Of a stretch of DNA of 52,231 bases, positions 1 through 9,403 are shown piece after piece. A program made the position numbers and the translations under genes. Source of the stretch: Pseudomonadota bacterium. Its GTDB lineage: Bacteria; Pseudomonadota; Gammaproteobacteria; Steroidobacterales; Steroidobacteraceae. The stretch covers positions 1 through 52,231 of the forward strand of contig JAFAGC010000112.1 of assembly GCA_023423065.1 (NCBI GenBank). Reading direction: 5' to 3'. Each line of letters opens with the position of its first letter. Position 1 is the stretch's first letter. The notes below the pieces were generated by a model. That model ran no database searches. It had not been told where the DNA came from and saw only the letters and a list, made by a program, of their open reading frames with translations.

Positions 1-77
1 GACCAGGATGTCCGCGCGGCGCCGACCCGGCTCCCCGCTTATCGAATGTCACCCGAAAAAAAACTGAAGAGAAACCC

Positions 78-1454
78 ATGACTCGCAAACTACTGACCCT
101 GGCCGTGGCAGCCGCGATGACCGGCGCCGCCGGCCTGGCGCCGCTGCCGGCATTCGCGCAGAACGCGGACATCGAGGCCCTCAAGGCCCAGCTCGCCGAG
201 CTCTCGGCGAAGATCGAGCAGCTCGAGAAAGCGCAGACGCAGACGAAGAAGACATCGGACGAGGCGCAGGCCACCGCGGATCGCACGGCGGACGTCGTCG
301 CGCAGGAGAAGTCGCGGCTGTCGTTCTCGGGCGATCTGCGCTATCGCAACGAATCCTTCGACGTCGAATACGTCGATCGCAACCGCAATCGCGACCGGGT
401 GCGCGCCCGCCTGAACGCGACTTATCGCGTCAATGACAAGCTGACGGGTGTCATCGGCATCGCGAGCGGCGGGCCGGACCCGCGTTCGTCCAACCAGACG
501 CTGACCGACCAGAACTCGCGCAAGGACTTCGAGCTCGATCTCGCCTACGTGACCTGGGCGCCGGGCGCGGCCTGGCGGGTGCACGCGGGCAAACAGCGTT
601 ATCCGTGGCAGCGCAGCGGCAGCCTGTTCTTCGACGGTGACATCAATCCCGAAGGCATCGCGGTCAACTACTCGAAGGGCAACTTCTTCGCCGGCGCGTT
701 CTACGACTGGCTCGCCGAGCGCGCCCTGTCGTTCAGCAACCCGACGACGGGCTCGAACACCGACACGATCCTGTTCGGCGCCCAGGTCGGCTACCGGATT
801 CCGCTCTCGGATTCGGTGCGATTGACCGTCGCGGGAAGCTATTTCGACGTCGACGGGGTGCAGGGCTACAACCCCTTCTTCGGCGGCAACTCCTTCGGCA
901 ACACGACGACGACCAGCGCCGCGGTGTGCAACCGTTCGCTCGGCGCCAACGTGGCCTGCTCGCTGTCGGACTTCGACATCGCGCAGGTTTTCGGCGACCT
1001 GACCGCGACCGTGGGCGGCCGTCCGCTGCGCTTCTTCGCGGATTACGCGAAGAATCTCGAGGCCGAGGTGAACCCGGTGGCGGGCGAGAAGCTCGATACC
1101 GCGCTTGCCGCGGGCGTGAGCTACGGTGCGGCCAGCTCCGCGGCGGGGACCTGGGAGTTCGGCGTGTTGTGGCAGAAGATCGAGAAGGATGCGCTGTTCG
1201 GTCAGCTGATCGATTCGGACTTCGGCGACGGCAACACGGACACGGACGGGTTCGTGCTCCGCGGCGGATATACCGTGGCTCGCAACTGGACGATCAACGC
1301 CACGCTGTTCCTCAACGAGCTGTCGAACGACGTGCCCCAGAGCGTCACCGTGTTCAACGAGGCGACGGCCGCGCCGCTCGACACCCAGGTCATCTCCGGC
1401 ATCACGGACCGTGAGTACAAGCGCCTGCAACTGGACCTGAACTTCCGGTTCTGA
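78..1454 (+). CDS. putative outer-membrane porin
   Basis: A 458-residue protein with a clear signal peptide (residues 1-27, cleavage after AFA). A short coiled-coil follows (about 30-75, IEALKAQLAELSAKIEQLEK), as in trimeric or putative-porin families that carry a periplasmic coiled-coil before the barrel. The rest alternates polar and aromatic residues like beta-strands and ends in Phe (LDLNFRF), the usual C-terminal signal for BAM-assembled barrels. A purine-rich RBS (gaagaga) precedes the ATG. It lies just upstream of the pst operon, but a hairpin terminator separates them, so a phosphate-related role is only a guess. The family (putative porin, Porin_5-like) is inferred from architecture; the substrate cannot be read. 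Confidence 0.75.
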   Translation: MTRKLLTLAVAAAMTGAAGLAPLPAFAQNADIEALKAQLAELSAKIEQLEKAQTQTKKTSDEAQATADRTADVVAQEKSRLSFSGDLRYRNESFDVEYVDRNRNRDRVRARLNATYRVNDKLTGVIGIASGGPDPRSSNQTLTDQNSRKDFELDLAYVTWAPGAAWRVHAGKQRYPWQRSGSLFFDGDINPEGIAVNYSKGNFFAGAFYDWLAERALSFSNPTTGSNTDTILFGAQVGYRIPLSDSVRLTVAGSYFDVDGVQGYNPFFGGNSFGNTTTTSAAVCNRSLGANVACSLSDFDIAQVFGDLTATVGGRPLRFFADYAKNLEAEVNPVAGEKLDTALAAGVSYGAASSAAGTWEFGVLWQKIEKDALFGQLIDSDFGDGNTDTDGFVLRGGYTVARNWTINATLFLNELSNDVPQSVTVFNEATAAPLDTQVISGITDREYKRLQLDLNFRF

Positions 1455-1464
1455 CGGGCGAAAA

Positions 1465-1494
1465 GGGGCCGGATCGACCGATCTGGCCCCGTTT
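1465..1494 (+). terminator. rho-independent terminator after the porin
   Basis: GGGGCC-g-GATC / GATC-t-GGCCCC forms a long stem with a GACC loop 11 bases after the porin stop codon, followed by a short GTTT. The mirrored AAAA before it could make it work on both strands. It separates the porin from pstC. Confidence 0.7.
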
Positions 1495-1535
1495 CACGAA
1501 CCTGTAACAAACCCGCGTCAACCTGTCCCCACACC

Positions 1536-2924
1536 ATGACTCCGTCGGCCTTGCTCATTGCGCTGGCCCTGCTTTCGGTGGGGGCCTTCTGGATCGGCAA
1601 GTCGCGGTCTCTCGCTCTCGTGGGCGGAAGCCGCGGCGTGCGCCATCTGCATTCGCTGCCCAGCCATTACGGCCTGATGGCGGCCCTGTGGTGCGCGTTG
1701 CCCGCGCTCGCGATCATCGGCCTGTGGCTCGTGTTCCAGGACGCGATCATCCTGCGGCTGGTCACGAACGAGATGCCCGAGGCCGTGCGCGCGCTGCCGG
1801 CCAGCGAGTTGTCGCTGGTGCTCAACGACGTGCGCAATCTCGTCGCCGGCAATGTTCCGCCGCAAAGCCTCCACGAGCAGGTCCGCGCCGCGGCGGCGCG
1901 TTATCTCGAGCTGCGCCAGATCAGCCGCATGGCGCTCACGGTGCTCGTGATGGTGTTGGCCATCGCCGCCGTGCTCGTCGTGCGGGCGCGCATCACGCCG
2001 CAGGTCCGCGCGCGTAATGGCGTCGAGCGCGTCATCGAATGGCTGCTGATCGGCTGTTCGACCATCGCCGTGTTCACCACGATCGGAATCGTGGCGTCGG
2101 TCGCCTTCGAAGCCTTCCGCTTCTTCTCGTTCGTTTCGCCGATCGATTTCCTCTTCGGCACGTCCTGGAGTCCGCAGATGGCCATCCGCGCGGACCAGGT
2201 CGGATCGTCCGGGTCCTTCGGCGCGGTGCCGCTGTTCGCAGGGACGCTGCTCATCTCGCTGATCGCGATGGCCATCGCGGTGCCGATCGGCCTGTTCTCG
2301 GCCATCTACCTCGCCGAATACGCGCACCCGAAGTTCCGCACCTGGGCGAAGCCCCTGCTCGAAGTGCTCGCGGGGGTGCCCACGGTCGTGTACGGATTCT
2401 TCGCGGCGCTCACGGTCGGTCCCGCGCTGCGCGGCTGGGGCGAGGGGCTCGGCCTGGATGTCGCTTCGGAAAGCGCGCTCGCCGCCGGCCTCGTCATGGG
2501 CATCATGATCATTCCCTTCGTGTCCTCGCTCGCGGACGACATGATCAGCGCGGTGCCGCAGAGCCTGCGCGACGGCGCCTATGCGCTCGGCGCGACGCGT
2601 TCGGAGACCATCAAGCAGGTGGTGATGCGCGCGGCGCTGCCCGGCATCGTGGGTGGTGTGCTGCTCGCCGTGTCGCGCGCCATCGGCGAAACGATGATCG
2701 TCGTCATGGCCGCGGGCCTCGCCGCGAATCTCACCGCGAATCCGCTCGAGGCGGTGACCACCGTCACCGTGCAGATCGTGACCCTGCTGGTGGGCGATCA
2801 GGAGTTCGACAGCCCGAAGACGCTCGCGGCCTTCGCGCTCGGCCTGGTGCTGTTCCTGGTCACGCTCGCGCTCAACGTGCTCGCGCTCCACATCGTGCGG
2901 AAATACCGTGAACAGTACGAATAG
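1536..2924 (+). CDS. pstC: phosphate ABC transporter permease PstC
   Basis: A 462-residue inner-membrane permease. The C-terminal half (about 230-460) is a typical PstC transport domain with the permease loop around residues 350-370 (SLRDGAYALGATRSETIKQV) that docks on the PstB ATPase. The N-terminal part is longer than in E. coli PstC: two or three extra membrane segments and a soluble stretch, as in the large PstC variants of many gammaproteobacteria. With PstA it forms the channel for high-affinity phosphate import. It overlaps pstA by 17 bases, so the two are translated together. No pstS gene lies between the porin and pstC; the binding protein must be encoded outside the window. Confidence 0.93.
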   Translation: MTPSALLIALALLSVGAFWIGKSRSLALVGGSRGVRHLHSLPSHYGLMAALWCALPALAIIGLWLVFQDAIILRLVTNEMPEAVRALPASELSLVLNDVRNLVAGNVPPQSLHEQVRAAAARYLELRQISRMALTVLVMVLAIAAVLVVRARITPQVRARNGVERVIEWLLIGCSTIAVFTTIGIVASVAFEAFRFFSFVSPIDFLFGTSWSPQMAIRADQVGSSGSFGAVPLFAGTLLISLIAMAIAVPIGLFSAIYLAEYAHPKFRTWAKPLLEVLAGVPTVVYGFFAALTVGPALRGWGEGLGLDVASESALAAGLVMGIMIIPFVSSLADDMISAVPQSLRDGAYALGATRSETIKQVVMRAALPGIVGGVLLAVSRAIGETMIVVMAAGLAANLTANPLEAVTTVTVQIVTLLVGDQEFDSPKTLAAFALGLVLFLVTLALNVLALHIVRKYREQYE

Positions 2925-4215
2925 ACCGCGCCGCACCGCGCAGGAGACACAGGCCATCGTCGCCCGGGGCCTGCAGCGCCGTTATTGGGCGGAGCGGCGG
3001 TTCCGCTTCTACGGGCTCGCGGCGGTGACCGCGGGCATGGCCTTCCTCGTCTACCTGTTCTTCGTGATCTTCTCGAACGGGATCGGCGCGTTCCAGCAGA
3101 CGCAGATCCGCCTGCCCATCTACTTCGATCCCGAGGTCATCGACCCGGCCGGCACCGGCAATCCCGACGACCTGCGCGCCGCCGACTACCAGGCGCTGAT
3201 CCGCGCGTCGCTCAAATCGCGGTTCCCCGACGTCGAGGGGCGCGCGGCCACGCGCGAGCTCACGCGGCTGGTCAGCGGCAGCGCGGCGTTCGACCTGCAG
3301 AACGAGGTCCTGGCGAATCCGGCGATCATCGGCAAGACCGGGGACCGCTGGCTGCTCGCGAGCGATGCCGTCGACATCCTTAAGAAGGGTCACGTCGATC
3401 GAGAATTGCCGGAGGAGGAGCGGCCGCTGTCGGACGCGCAGCTCGCCTGGGTCGACGCGCTCGCCGCGGACGGGGCGCTGGCGCTCAAGTTCAACACCAT
3501 CTTCCTCACGGGCGGCGATTCGCGCGAGCCGGAGAGGGCGGGCATCCGGGGCGCGGTGGTCGGTTCGTTCCTCACGCTGGTGCTGACGCTGCTGTTGTCG
3601 TTCCCGATCGGCGTGGCGACGGCTATCTACCTCGAGGAGTTCGCGCGGCGCAACCGCTGGACGGACCTCATCGAGGTGAACATCAACAACCTGGCCGCGG
3701 TGCCCTCGATCGTGTTCGGACTGCTGGGTCTCGCCGTGTTCATCGGCTTCTTCGGACTGCCGCGCTCCGCGCCGCTGGTCGGCGCGCTGGTGCTGACGCT
3801 GCTCACGCTGCCCACCATCATCATCGCTTCGCGAGCGGCGCTGAAGGCGGTGCCGCCGTCGATCCGCGAGGCGGCGCTCGGCATGGGCGCATCGAAGATC
3901 CAGACCGTGATGCACCACGTGCTGCCGCTCGCGCTGCCGGGCATGTTGACGGGCACGATCATCGGCATGGCGCGCGCGCTCGGCGAGTCGGCGCCGCTGC
4001 TGATGATCGGCATGGTGGCGTTCATCGTGGACATTCCCAAAGGCTTCACGGACGCCGCCACGGCGCTGCCCGTGCAGGTGTTCCTGTGGTCCGACTCGCC
4101 CGAACGCGGCTTCGTCGAGAAGACCTCGGGCGCGATCATCGTGCTGCTGGCCTTCCTGGTCGTCATGAACACGACGGCCGTCATCCTTCGCAAACGCTTC
4201 GAACGACGGTGGTGA
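2908..4215 (+). CDS. pstA: phosphate ABC transporter permease PstA
   Basis: A 435-residue partner permease of PstC. A membrane segment near residues 35-58 is followed by a periplasmic insert of about 150 residues (roughly 60-205) absent from the short E. coli PstA. A standard transport domain with the loop SIREAALGMGASKIQTVMHH then completes the protein. The start is GTG, 17 bases inside the pstC coding region, in a different frame. Role: second half of the phosphate channel. The large insert matches the extended PstA class that travels with the extended PstC seen here, so the pair probably evolved together. Confidence 0.93.
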   Translation: MNSTNRPRRTAQETQAIVARGLQRRYWAERRFRFYGLAAVTAGMAFLVYLFFVIFSNGIGAFQQTQIRLPIYFDPEVIDPAGTGNPDDLRAADYQALIRASLKSRFPDVEGRAATRELTRLVSGSAAFDLQNEVLANPAIIGKTGDRWLLASDAVDILKKGHVDRELPEEERPLSDAQLAWVDALAADGALALKFNTIFLTGGDSREPERAGIRGAVVGSFLTLVLTLLLSFPIGVATAIYLEEFARRNRWTDLIEVNINNLAAVPSIVFGLLGLAVFIGFFGLPRSAPLVGALVLTLLTLPTIIIASRAALKAVPPSIREAALGMGASKIQTVMHHVLPLALPGMLTGTIIGMARALGESAPLLMIGMVAFIVDIPKGFTDAATALPVQVFLWSDSPERGFVEKTSGAIIVLLAFLVVMNTTAVILRKRFERRW

Positions 4216-4219
4216 GAAC

Positions 4220-5101
4220 ATGGAGAGCGCGATTCAAGTGGAACGTGCGGGCATCGATCTGAAGCCGAGCGGACGAGTGCCCGAATCGCCGGCGCTGCGC
4301 GAGCCGGTCGAGGCCGGCAAGACGGTCGGCAACATCGCCGTCGACGATCCGATCTTCAGCTGCCGCGACGTCGACGTGTATTACGGCGAGAAACACGCCA
4401 TCAAGAAAGTGGGCATCGACATCGCGAAGAACCAGGTGCTCGCGATGATCGGCCCGTCGGGCTGCGGCAAGTCGACCTTCCTGCGCTGCCTCAACCGCAT
4501 GAACGACACCATCGCGGGCGCGCGTGTCGAGGGCAGCATCCTGCTCGACGGCAAGGACATCCACGACAAGAAGCAGGACGTGGTGCAGTTGCGCGCGCGG
4601 GTCGGCATGGTGTTCCAGAAGCCGAATCCGTTTCCGAAGTCCATCTACGAGAACGTGGCCTACGGCCCGCGCATCCACGGGCTCGCGGGCGATCGCGTCG
4701 AGCTGGATGAAATCGTGCACAACTCGCTGCAACGCGCGGGTTTGTGGGAGGAGGTCAAGGATCGTCTCACGCAGCCCGGGACTTCGCTGAGCGGCGGCCA
4801 GCAGCAGCGACTGTGCATCGCGCGCACGATTGCCGTGAATCCGGAGGTGATCCTCATGGACGAGCCTTGTTCGGCGCTCGATCCGATCGCGACGGCGCGC
4901 ATCGAGGATCTCATGGAAGAACTGCGGCGCAGCTACGCGATCGTCATCGTGACGCACTCGATGCAGCAGGCGGCACGCGTTTCGCAGCGCACCGCGTATT
5001 TCCATCTCGGCGATCTCATCGAGGTCGGCGAGACGGACCGCATCTTCACGAATCCGCGACACCGTCTCACCGAAGACTACATCACCGGGCGATTCGGCTG
5101 A
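4220..5101 (+). CDS. pstB: phosphate import ATP-binding protein PstB
   Basis: A 293-residue ABC ATPase that drives PstCA. Walker A is GPSGCGKST (residues 78-86), the ABC signature LSGGQQQR, Walker B VILMDEPCSALDP, and the H-loop VTHSMQQ. It is about 35 residues longer than E. coli PstB because of a non-conserved N-terminal tail; no better start codon precedes the conserved core. It starts 4 bases after the pstA stop, and phoU starts 5 bases after its own stop, so this is one operon. In characterised bacteria the operon is under PhoB control; I could not identify a Pho box before pstC. Confidence 0.96.
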   Translation: MESAIQVERAGIDLKPSGRVPESPALREPVEAGKTVGNIAVDDPIFSCRDVDVYYGEKHAIKKVGIDIAKNQVLAMIGPSGCGKSTFLRCLNRMNDTIAGARVEGSILLDGKDIHDKKQDVVQLRARVGMVFQKPNPFPKSIYENVAYGPRIHGLAGDRVELDEIVHNSLQRAGLWEEVKDRLTQPGTSLSGGQQQRLCIARTIAVNPEVILMDEPCSALDPIATARIEDLMEELRRSYAIVIVTHSMQQAARVSQRTAYFHLGDLIEVGETDRIFTNPRHRLTEDYITGRFG

Positions 5102-5106
5102 GCAAA

Positions 5107-5823
5107 GTGGCACCGAGTCTCGAAGGCCATACCGCGCGCGCATTCGACGGCGACCTGTCGTCGTTGCATATCCAGGCAGTGGCGATGGGTGCGCTGGTGA
5201 TCGAGCAGGTTCAACTCGCGGTGAGCGCATATTCCAACTGGAACCGCTCCGGCGCGACGTTGGTGCTGGAGCGCGAGCGCAAGATCAACCAGTACGACGC
5301 CGAGATCGAGGAGTGCGCATTGCAGGTGATTGCGCGCCGGCAACCGGTGGCGCACGACCTGCGCGCGGTGTTCGCGATCGACAAGGTGGTCACCGAGCTC
5401 GAACGGGCGGCGGATGAGGCGAAGAAGCTCGCACTCACGGTGCTGGCGGACTCGGAGGCCAATGGCTTTCGACCGGGCGCCGCGACCGCGCGCGAGGCGC
5501 GCCAGCTCGGCCGCCTGGCGGTGATCATGATCCGCTCGGCGCTCGAATCGTTCGACCGGCTGGACCCCGCGACCGCCGTCGCCGTCGTGCAGCAGGACCG
5601 GGAGATGGATTCCGAATACGCCGCCGCGCTGCGGCGCATCCTCACGCGCGCGATGGAAGACGCACGCCAGGTTCAGGCCGCGATCGAGGCGGCCTTCATC
5701 ATGCGCTCGCTCGAGCGAATCGGCGATCACGCGCGAAACATCGCCCGGCACGTGGAATTCGTCGGCGGGCAGGTCGATCCCACCGCGACCGGCGTGCTGG
5801 CCACACCCCTGACCGCGCGCTGA
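5107..5823 (+). CDS. phoU: phosphate signalling protein PhoU
   Basis: A 238-residue protein made of two repeated three-helix bundles, the PhoU fold. The conserved stretches are the metal-binding type motifs around ERAADEAKK and SLERIGDHARNIARH near the C-terminus. The GTG start at 5107, 5 bases after pstB, is chosen because the open frame upstream runs antiparallel through pstB and has no PhoU homology. PhoU links the Pst transporter to the PhoR kinase and represses the Pho response when phosphate is plentiful. It ends 6 bases from the converging exporter permease gene. Confidence 0.95.
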   Translation: MAPSLEGHTARAFDGDLSSLHIQAVAMGALVIEQVQLAVSAYSNWNRSGATLVLERERKINQYDAEIEECALQVIARRQPVAHDLRAVFAIDKVVTELERAADEAKKLALTVLADSEANGFRPGAATAREARQLGRLAVIMIRSALESFDRLDPATAVAVVQQDREMDSEYAAALRRILTRAMEDARQVQAAIEAAFIMRSLERIGDHARNIARHVEFVGGQVDPTATGVLATPLTAR

Positions 5824-5829
5824 TTCGCT

Positions 5830-6645
5830 TCAGCGTCTTCGATACAGAAGCAACGTCACCGGCGCGAGCACGAGCGTCAATACCGCCGGCGCCGTGAGCG
5901 CGAGCAACACATCGCCTACCGTCGCCGCGCCGCGCAACAGGCCGCGCAATGCGGACGCCATGTGCGACACCGGATTGACCTCGACGAAGGCGCGCAGCCA
6001 GCCAGGCATGGTCGCCGGATCGACCATGATGTTGGACGCGAACACCATCGGGAACATGAACGTGAAGCCGATCGTCATCACGGTCATCGGCGTGCGGATC
6101 AGCAGGCCGAGCACGATGAAGATCCAGCCCACGCCGAAGCCGATCGCGACGAGCAGCGCGAAGGCCGCGAGTACGCCGGGGATCCCGGCCTCGGGCCGAT
6201 AACCGAGCAGCAGCCCGATCGTGAGGATGATTCCACCCGCGATCACGTGACGCAGGATGTCGCCGACCATGAGGCCGGCGAACGGCGCGAGCGGCCAGAT
6301 GGGCAGCGAGCGGAACCGGTCGAACAGGCCCTTGCTGAGGTCGGTAGATAGACCCATGCCCGAATACACCGAGTTGAAGACGACGGTCTGCACCAGGATG
6401 CCGGGCAGGAAGTACTGCAGGTAGGATCCGGGTGTGCCTGCGAGCGCGCCGCCGAACACGAACGTGAACAGCAGCGTGAACATGATGGGCGTCATCACGA
6501 GATCGAACAGCTGTTCGGGCACGTGCTTGAACTTGAGTACCGCGCGCCAGCCGAACACGAGCGCGTTCGAAAGCGGCGAGGGCGCCGGCGGCCGCGGCAT
6601 GGGCTTGAGGGCGGGCACGGTTTTCGTGGCGGTGGCGTCGTTCAT
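5830..6645 (-). CDS. ABC-2 type exporter permease (DrrB-like)
   Basis: A 271-residue membrane protein with six hydrophobic segments and the ABC-2 signature in the last third (NPVSHMASALRGLLRG). The ATG at 6645 overlaps the stop of the ATPase gene by 4 bases (ATGA), so the two are translationally coupled. Members of this pair type (DrrA/DrrB of antibiotic producers) export drugs or lipids; many close relatives in Gram-negative bacteria are uncharacterised. The substrate cannot be inferred here. The gene converges with phoU. Confidence 0.88.
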   Translation of the reverse strand: MNDATATKTVPALKPMPRPPAPSPLSNALVFGWRAVLKFKHVPEQLFDLVMTPIMFTLLFTFVFGGALAGTPGSYLQYFLPGILVQTVVFNSVYSGMGLSTDLSKGLFDRFRSLPIWPLAPFAGLMVGDILRHVIAGGIILTIGLLLGYRPEAGIPGVLAAFALLVAIGFGVGWIFIVLGLLIRTPMTVMTIGFTFMFPMVFASNIMVDPATMPGWLRAFVEVNPVSHMASALRGLLRGAATVGDVLLALTAPAVLTLVLAPVTLLLYRRR

Positions 6646-7616
6646 GTGTGGGCCTTCCCGGTCAGCGCGAAGAACACCTCGTCGAGGCTGGGGCTGCCCA
6701 TGGAGAAGTCGGCGAGTTCGATGTTCGCGGCGATCAACGCGCCGAGCGCTTCGTTCGCGTCGCGCGAGGTCTTCGCGACCACGGACAGCATCGCGCCTTC
6801 GACGCTGCGCTGCACGGTCGCGCCGAGGCGTGCCTCGAGGATCGCCGCGGCCTCGTCGAGCTTCGCCGGATCCATCAGCGCGACGTGCAGGAATCCGGAG
6901 CCGGTCGCGACTTTCAGCTCGCGGCTGGTGCCCTCGGCGATCTTGCGGCCGTGATCGATCACCGCGATGCGCGCCGCGAGCTGATCGGCTTCGTCGAGGT
7001 ACTGGGTAGTCAGCAGGACGGTCACACCTGAACCGGCCAACGCGCGGATCATCCGCCACACGCTCTTGCGCCCCACGGGATCGAGACCCGTGGTGGGTTC
7101 GTCGAGGAACAACACGCCCGGCGTGACGATGAGCGACGCGGCGATGTCGAGGCGGCGGCGCATGCCGCCCGAATAGTCCTTGACCTGCTTGTCGGCGGCG
7201 TCCGCGAGCTCGAAGTTGGCGAGCAGCTCGTCGGCGCGCGCGCGGGCGGCCTTGCCGCGGAATCCCCACAGCCGCGCGAGCATCACGAGGTTTTCGCGGC
7301 CGGTGAGGTCCTCGTCGAGCGACGCGAACTGGCCGGTCATGGATATTTCCGCCCGCACCGCCTGCGGCGAATGCACGAGGTCGTGCCCAAGAATGCTGGC
7401 CGTCCCTTCATCGGGCCTCGCGAGCGTCGCGAGCATGCGCATCAGCGTCGTCTTGCCGGCGCCGTTGGGGCCGAGGATGGCGAAGATCATGCCGCGCGGC
7501 ACGTCGAGGTCGATGCCGTCGACGGCGCGCAGGTCGCCGAAGCGTTTCGCCAGCCCGCGCGTGCGGATCGCGAGCGTGGCCGAGTGGGCCGCGGAAGCCT
7601 GGGGTCGGAAGTGCAT
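6642..7616 (-). CDS. ABC exporter ATPase (DrrA-like)
   Basis: A 324-residue ATPase. Walker A GPNGAGKTT, the DrrA-type Q-loop MTGQFASLDEDLTGRENL, signature YSGGMRRRLDIAAS, Walker B VLFLDEPTTGLDP, and the C-terminal domain ending in SPSLDEVFFALTG. The ATG at 7616 (MHFRPQASAA) is preferred over an in-frame start 39 codons upstream because the conserved ABC core begins about 20 residues after it and the upstream part is low-complexity. It forms a two-gene operon with the ABC-2 permease. The 137 bases separating it from the sulfatase gene show nothing recognisable. Confidence 0.9.
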   Translation of the reverse strand: MHFRPQASAAHSATLAIRTRGLAKRFGDLRAVDGIDLDVPRGMIFAILGPNGAGKTTLMRMLATLARPDEGTASILGHDLVHSPQAVRAEISMTGQFASLDEDLTGRENLVMLARLWGFRGKAARARADELLANFELADAADKQVKDYSGGMRRRLDIAASLIVTPGVLFLDEPTTGLDPVGRKSVWRMIRALAGSGVTVLLTTQYLDEADQLAARIAVIDHGRKIAEGTSRELKVATGSGFLHVALMDPAKLDEAAAILEARLGATVQRSVEGAMLSVVAKTSRDANEALGALIAANIELADFSMGSPSLDEVFFALTGKAHT

Positions 7617-7753
7617 GTGTGTCCCTGAGTTTCGCCGACCCGGTTGGAGCCACGGCTTCCGCCCGAAGTTCCGGCAAGCAGGGACGAGCATACCCCGCGA
7701 CCCTCTCGCGTGGCCACACAGTGGTTTCGTCAACTAGCTACTGTATGAGCGTT

Positions 7754-9403
7754 TCAGTGCGCAGGTCGCCGTTTACCTTCTCCACGTTCCTTCGAGATTG
7801 CGTGCAGCGGCGGTTCGCGTTCCGCTTGGTGCTCCTGCTCGGCTGCGCGCTGCCGACGAATCTCCCCGAGCGTCTGCTCGAGTATCGAGGTCGGCACGAA
7901 GCTCGGCGGGAAGGCGCGTGGTGGAAACTCCTTGAATGTCGCGGCGAACCTGAAGACCTCGTCCATTGCGCCGTAAATCGCGCCGATCTGGTTCAACTGC
8001 CAATCCCAGTAGGTATTCGAGGTGATGTCGGCACGTTCGAATGGGTCCTGGAAGAGGTTGAATGACTTCTGCAATCGCAGTTGCGTGAACGGTTCCGCCC
8101 ACAATTCCATCGTTCCCTGTCTGCGTTGTTCCGCATACACATACTTCATCGGCCCGTGTCGCATGGCAACCAGCAATCCGTCGTCGTCGGTGTAGAAGAA
8201 GGTGTTCCGCGCGCTCTTCTTGCCGTTGTTGCGGGTCGCAGTGCCTTCAACCGAGCGCAGGAAGTCCGATTGGTCGTAGCCGTCGAGGTGCACCCGGTAC
8301 TTGCGGCCGTTGACTGAGTAGCCCGACCTGAGCTTGTTCACGATGTCGGGATCGCCCGCGATCGCGCACAGGGTCGGCACCCAGTCGTTGTGGCTCATGA
8401 GCTCGTTGGTGACGGTGCCGGCCTTGATGTTGCCCGGCCAACGTACCAGGCAGGGTACCCGAAACGCACCTTCCCAGTTGGTGTCCTTCTCGGAGCGGAA
8501 ATACGTCATCGCGCCGTCAGGCCAGGTATTCATGTGCGGGCCGTTGTCGCTCGTGTAGACGACGATCGTGTCGTTGGCGATGCCCATGTCGTCGAGGGCT
8601 TTCAGGATCGTGCCGATGGTGTCGTCGTGTTCGAGCATGCCGTCGATGTACTCGCTGTCACCGTGCTGGTAGCGCCCACGATGCGAGGCGCGCACATGGG
8701 TGCGAAGATGCATGCGGGTCGAGTTGAACCAGCAGAAGAACGGAGCGCCGGCCTTGTGCTGTCGCTGCATGAAATCTATCGCGGCAGCCGACGTTTCGTC
8801 GTCGATGGTCTCCATGCGCTTTCTCGTGAGCGCGCCAGTGTCTTCAATCGCCTGCTTGCCGACCTTGCCGAACCGCGGGTCGTCCGTGGGATCGTCCTTG
8901 TCGGTCGCCTTGCATTTCAATACGCCGCGCGGGCCGAATTTCGCTCGATAAGCTGGATCCTTCGGATAGTCCGGTAGTTCGGGCTCTTCTTCCGCGTTCA
9001 GGTGATAGAGGTTTCCGAAGAACTCGTCGAAGCCGTTGACCGTTGGAAGCGTTTCGTTGCGGTCGCCGACATGGTTCTTGCCGAACTGGCCCGTCGCGTA
9101 ACCGAGATTCTTGAGCAATCCGCCGATCGACGGATCTTCCTGGCTCATGCCCATCGGCGCGCCCGGGAAGCCGACCTTCGTCAAACCACTGCGCAATCCA
9201 TGCTGTCCGGTCAGGAAAGCTGCGCGGCCCGCGGTGCAGCTCTGCTCGCCGTAGTAGTGCAGGAAGCGAACGCCTTCAGCGGCAATGCGATCGATGTTTG
9301 GCGTTTCGTATCCCATGAGCCCGCTGCTGTAACAGCTGAGATTGGTGATGCCGATGTCGTCACCGAAGATGACGAGGATGTTGGGCTGTTTCGCGGCGGC
9401 CAT
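7754..9403 (-). CDS. arylsulfatase-type sulfatase
   Basis: A 549-residue alkaline-phosphatase-superfamily sulfatase. Metal ligands GDD near residues 14-16, the formylglycine motif SCTAGRAAFLTGQ with the modifiable Cys at position 56 (C-x-A-x-R), and the metal site TSDNGPH in the middle. It is a Cys-type enzyme, so it needs a formylglycine-generating enzyme, none of which is in the window. No signal peptide is visible, which suggests a cytoplasmic enzyme, unlike many periplasmic sulfatases. The substrate (a sulfate ester) is unknown. The last 50 residues are charged and look poorly conserved. Divergent from the DUF4136-like gene. Confidence 0.88.
   Translation of the reverse strand: MAAAKQPNILVIFGDDIGITNLSCYSSGLMGYETPNIDRIAAEGVRFLHYYGEQSCTAGRAAFLTGQHGLRSGLTKVGFPGAPMGMSQEDPSIGGLLKNLGYATGQFGKNHVGDRNETLPTVNGFDEFFGNLYHLNAEEEPELPDYPKDPAYRAKFGPRGVLKCKATDKDDPTDDPRFGKVGKQAIEDTGALTRKRMETIDDETSAAAIDFMQRQHKAGAPFFCWFNSTRMHLRTHVRASHRGRYQHGDSEYIDGMLEHDDTIGTILKALDDMGIANDTIVVYTSDNGPHMNTWPDGAMTYFRSEKDTNWEGAFRVPCLVRWPGNIKAGTVTNELMSHNDWVPTLCAIAGDPDIVNKLRSGYSVNGRKYRVHLDGYDQSDFLRSVEGTATRNNGKKSARNTFFYTDDDGLLVAMRHGPMKYVYAEQRRQGTMELWAEPFTQLRLQKSFNLFQDPFERADITSNTYWDWQLNQIGAIYGAMDEVFRFAATFKEFPPRAFPPSFVPTSILEQTLGEIRRQRAAEQEHQAEREPPLHAISKERGEGKRRPAH

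Noticed and set aside
90..1430. Long minus-strand frame opposite the porin
   Set aside because: GC-rich antisense shadow; composition is Arg/His-rich and the + strand has a signal peptide and barrel pattern.
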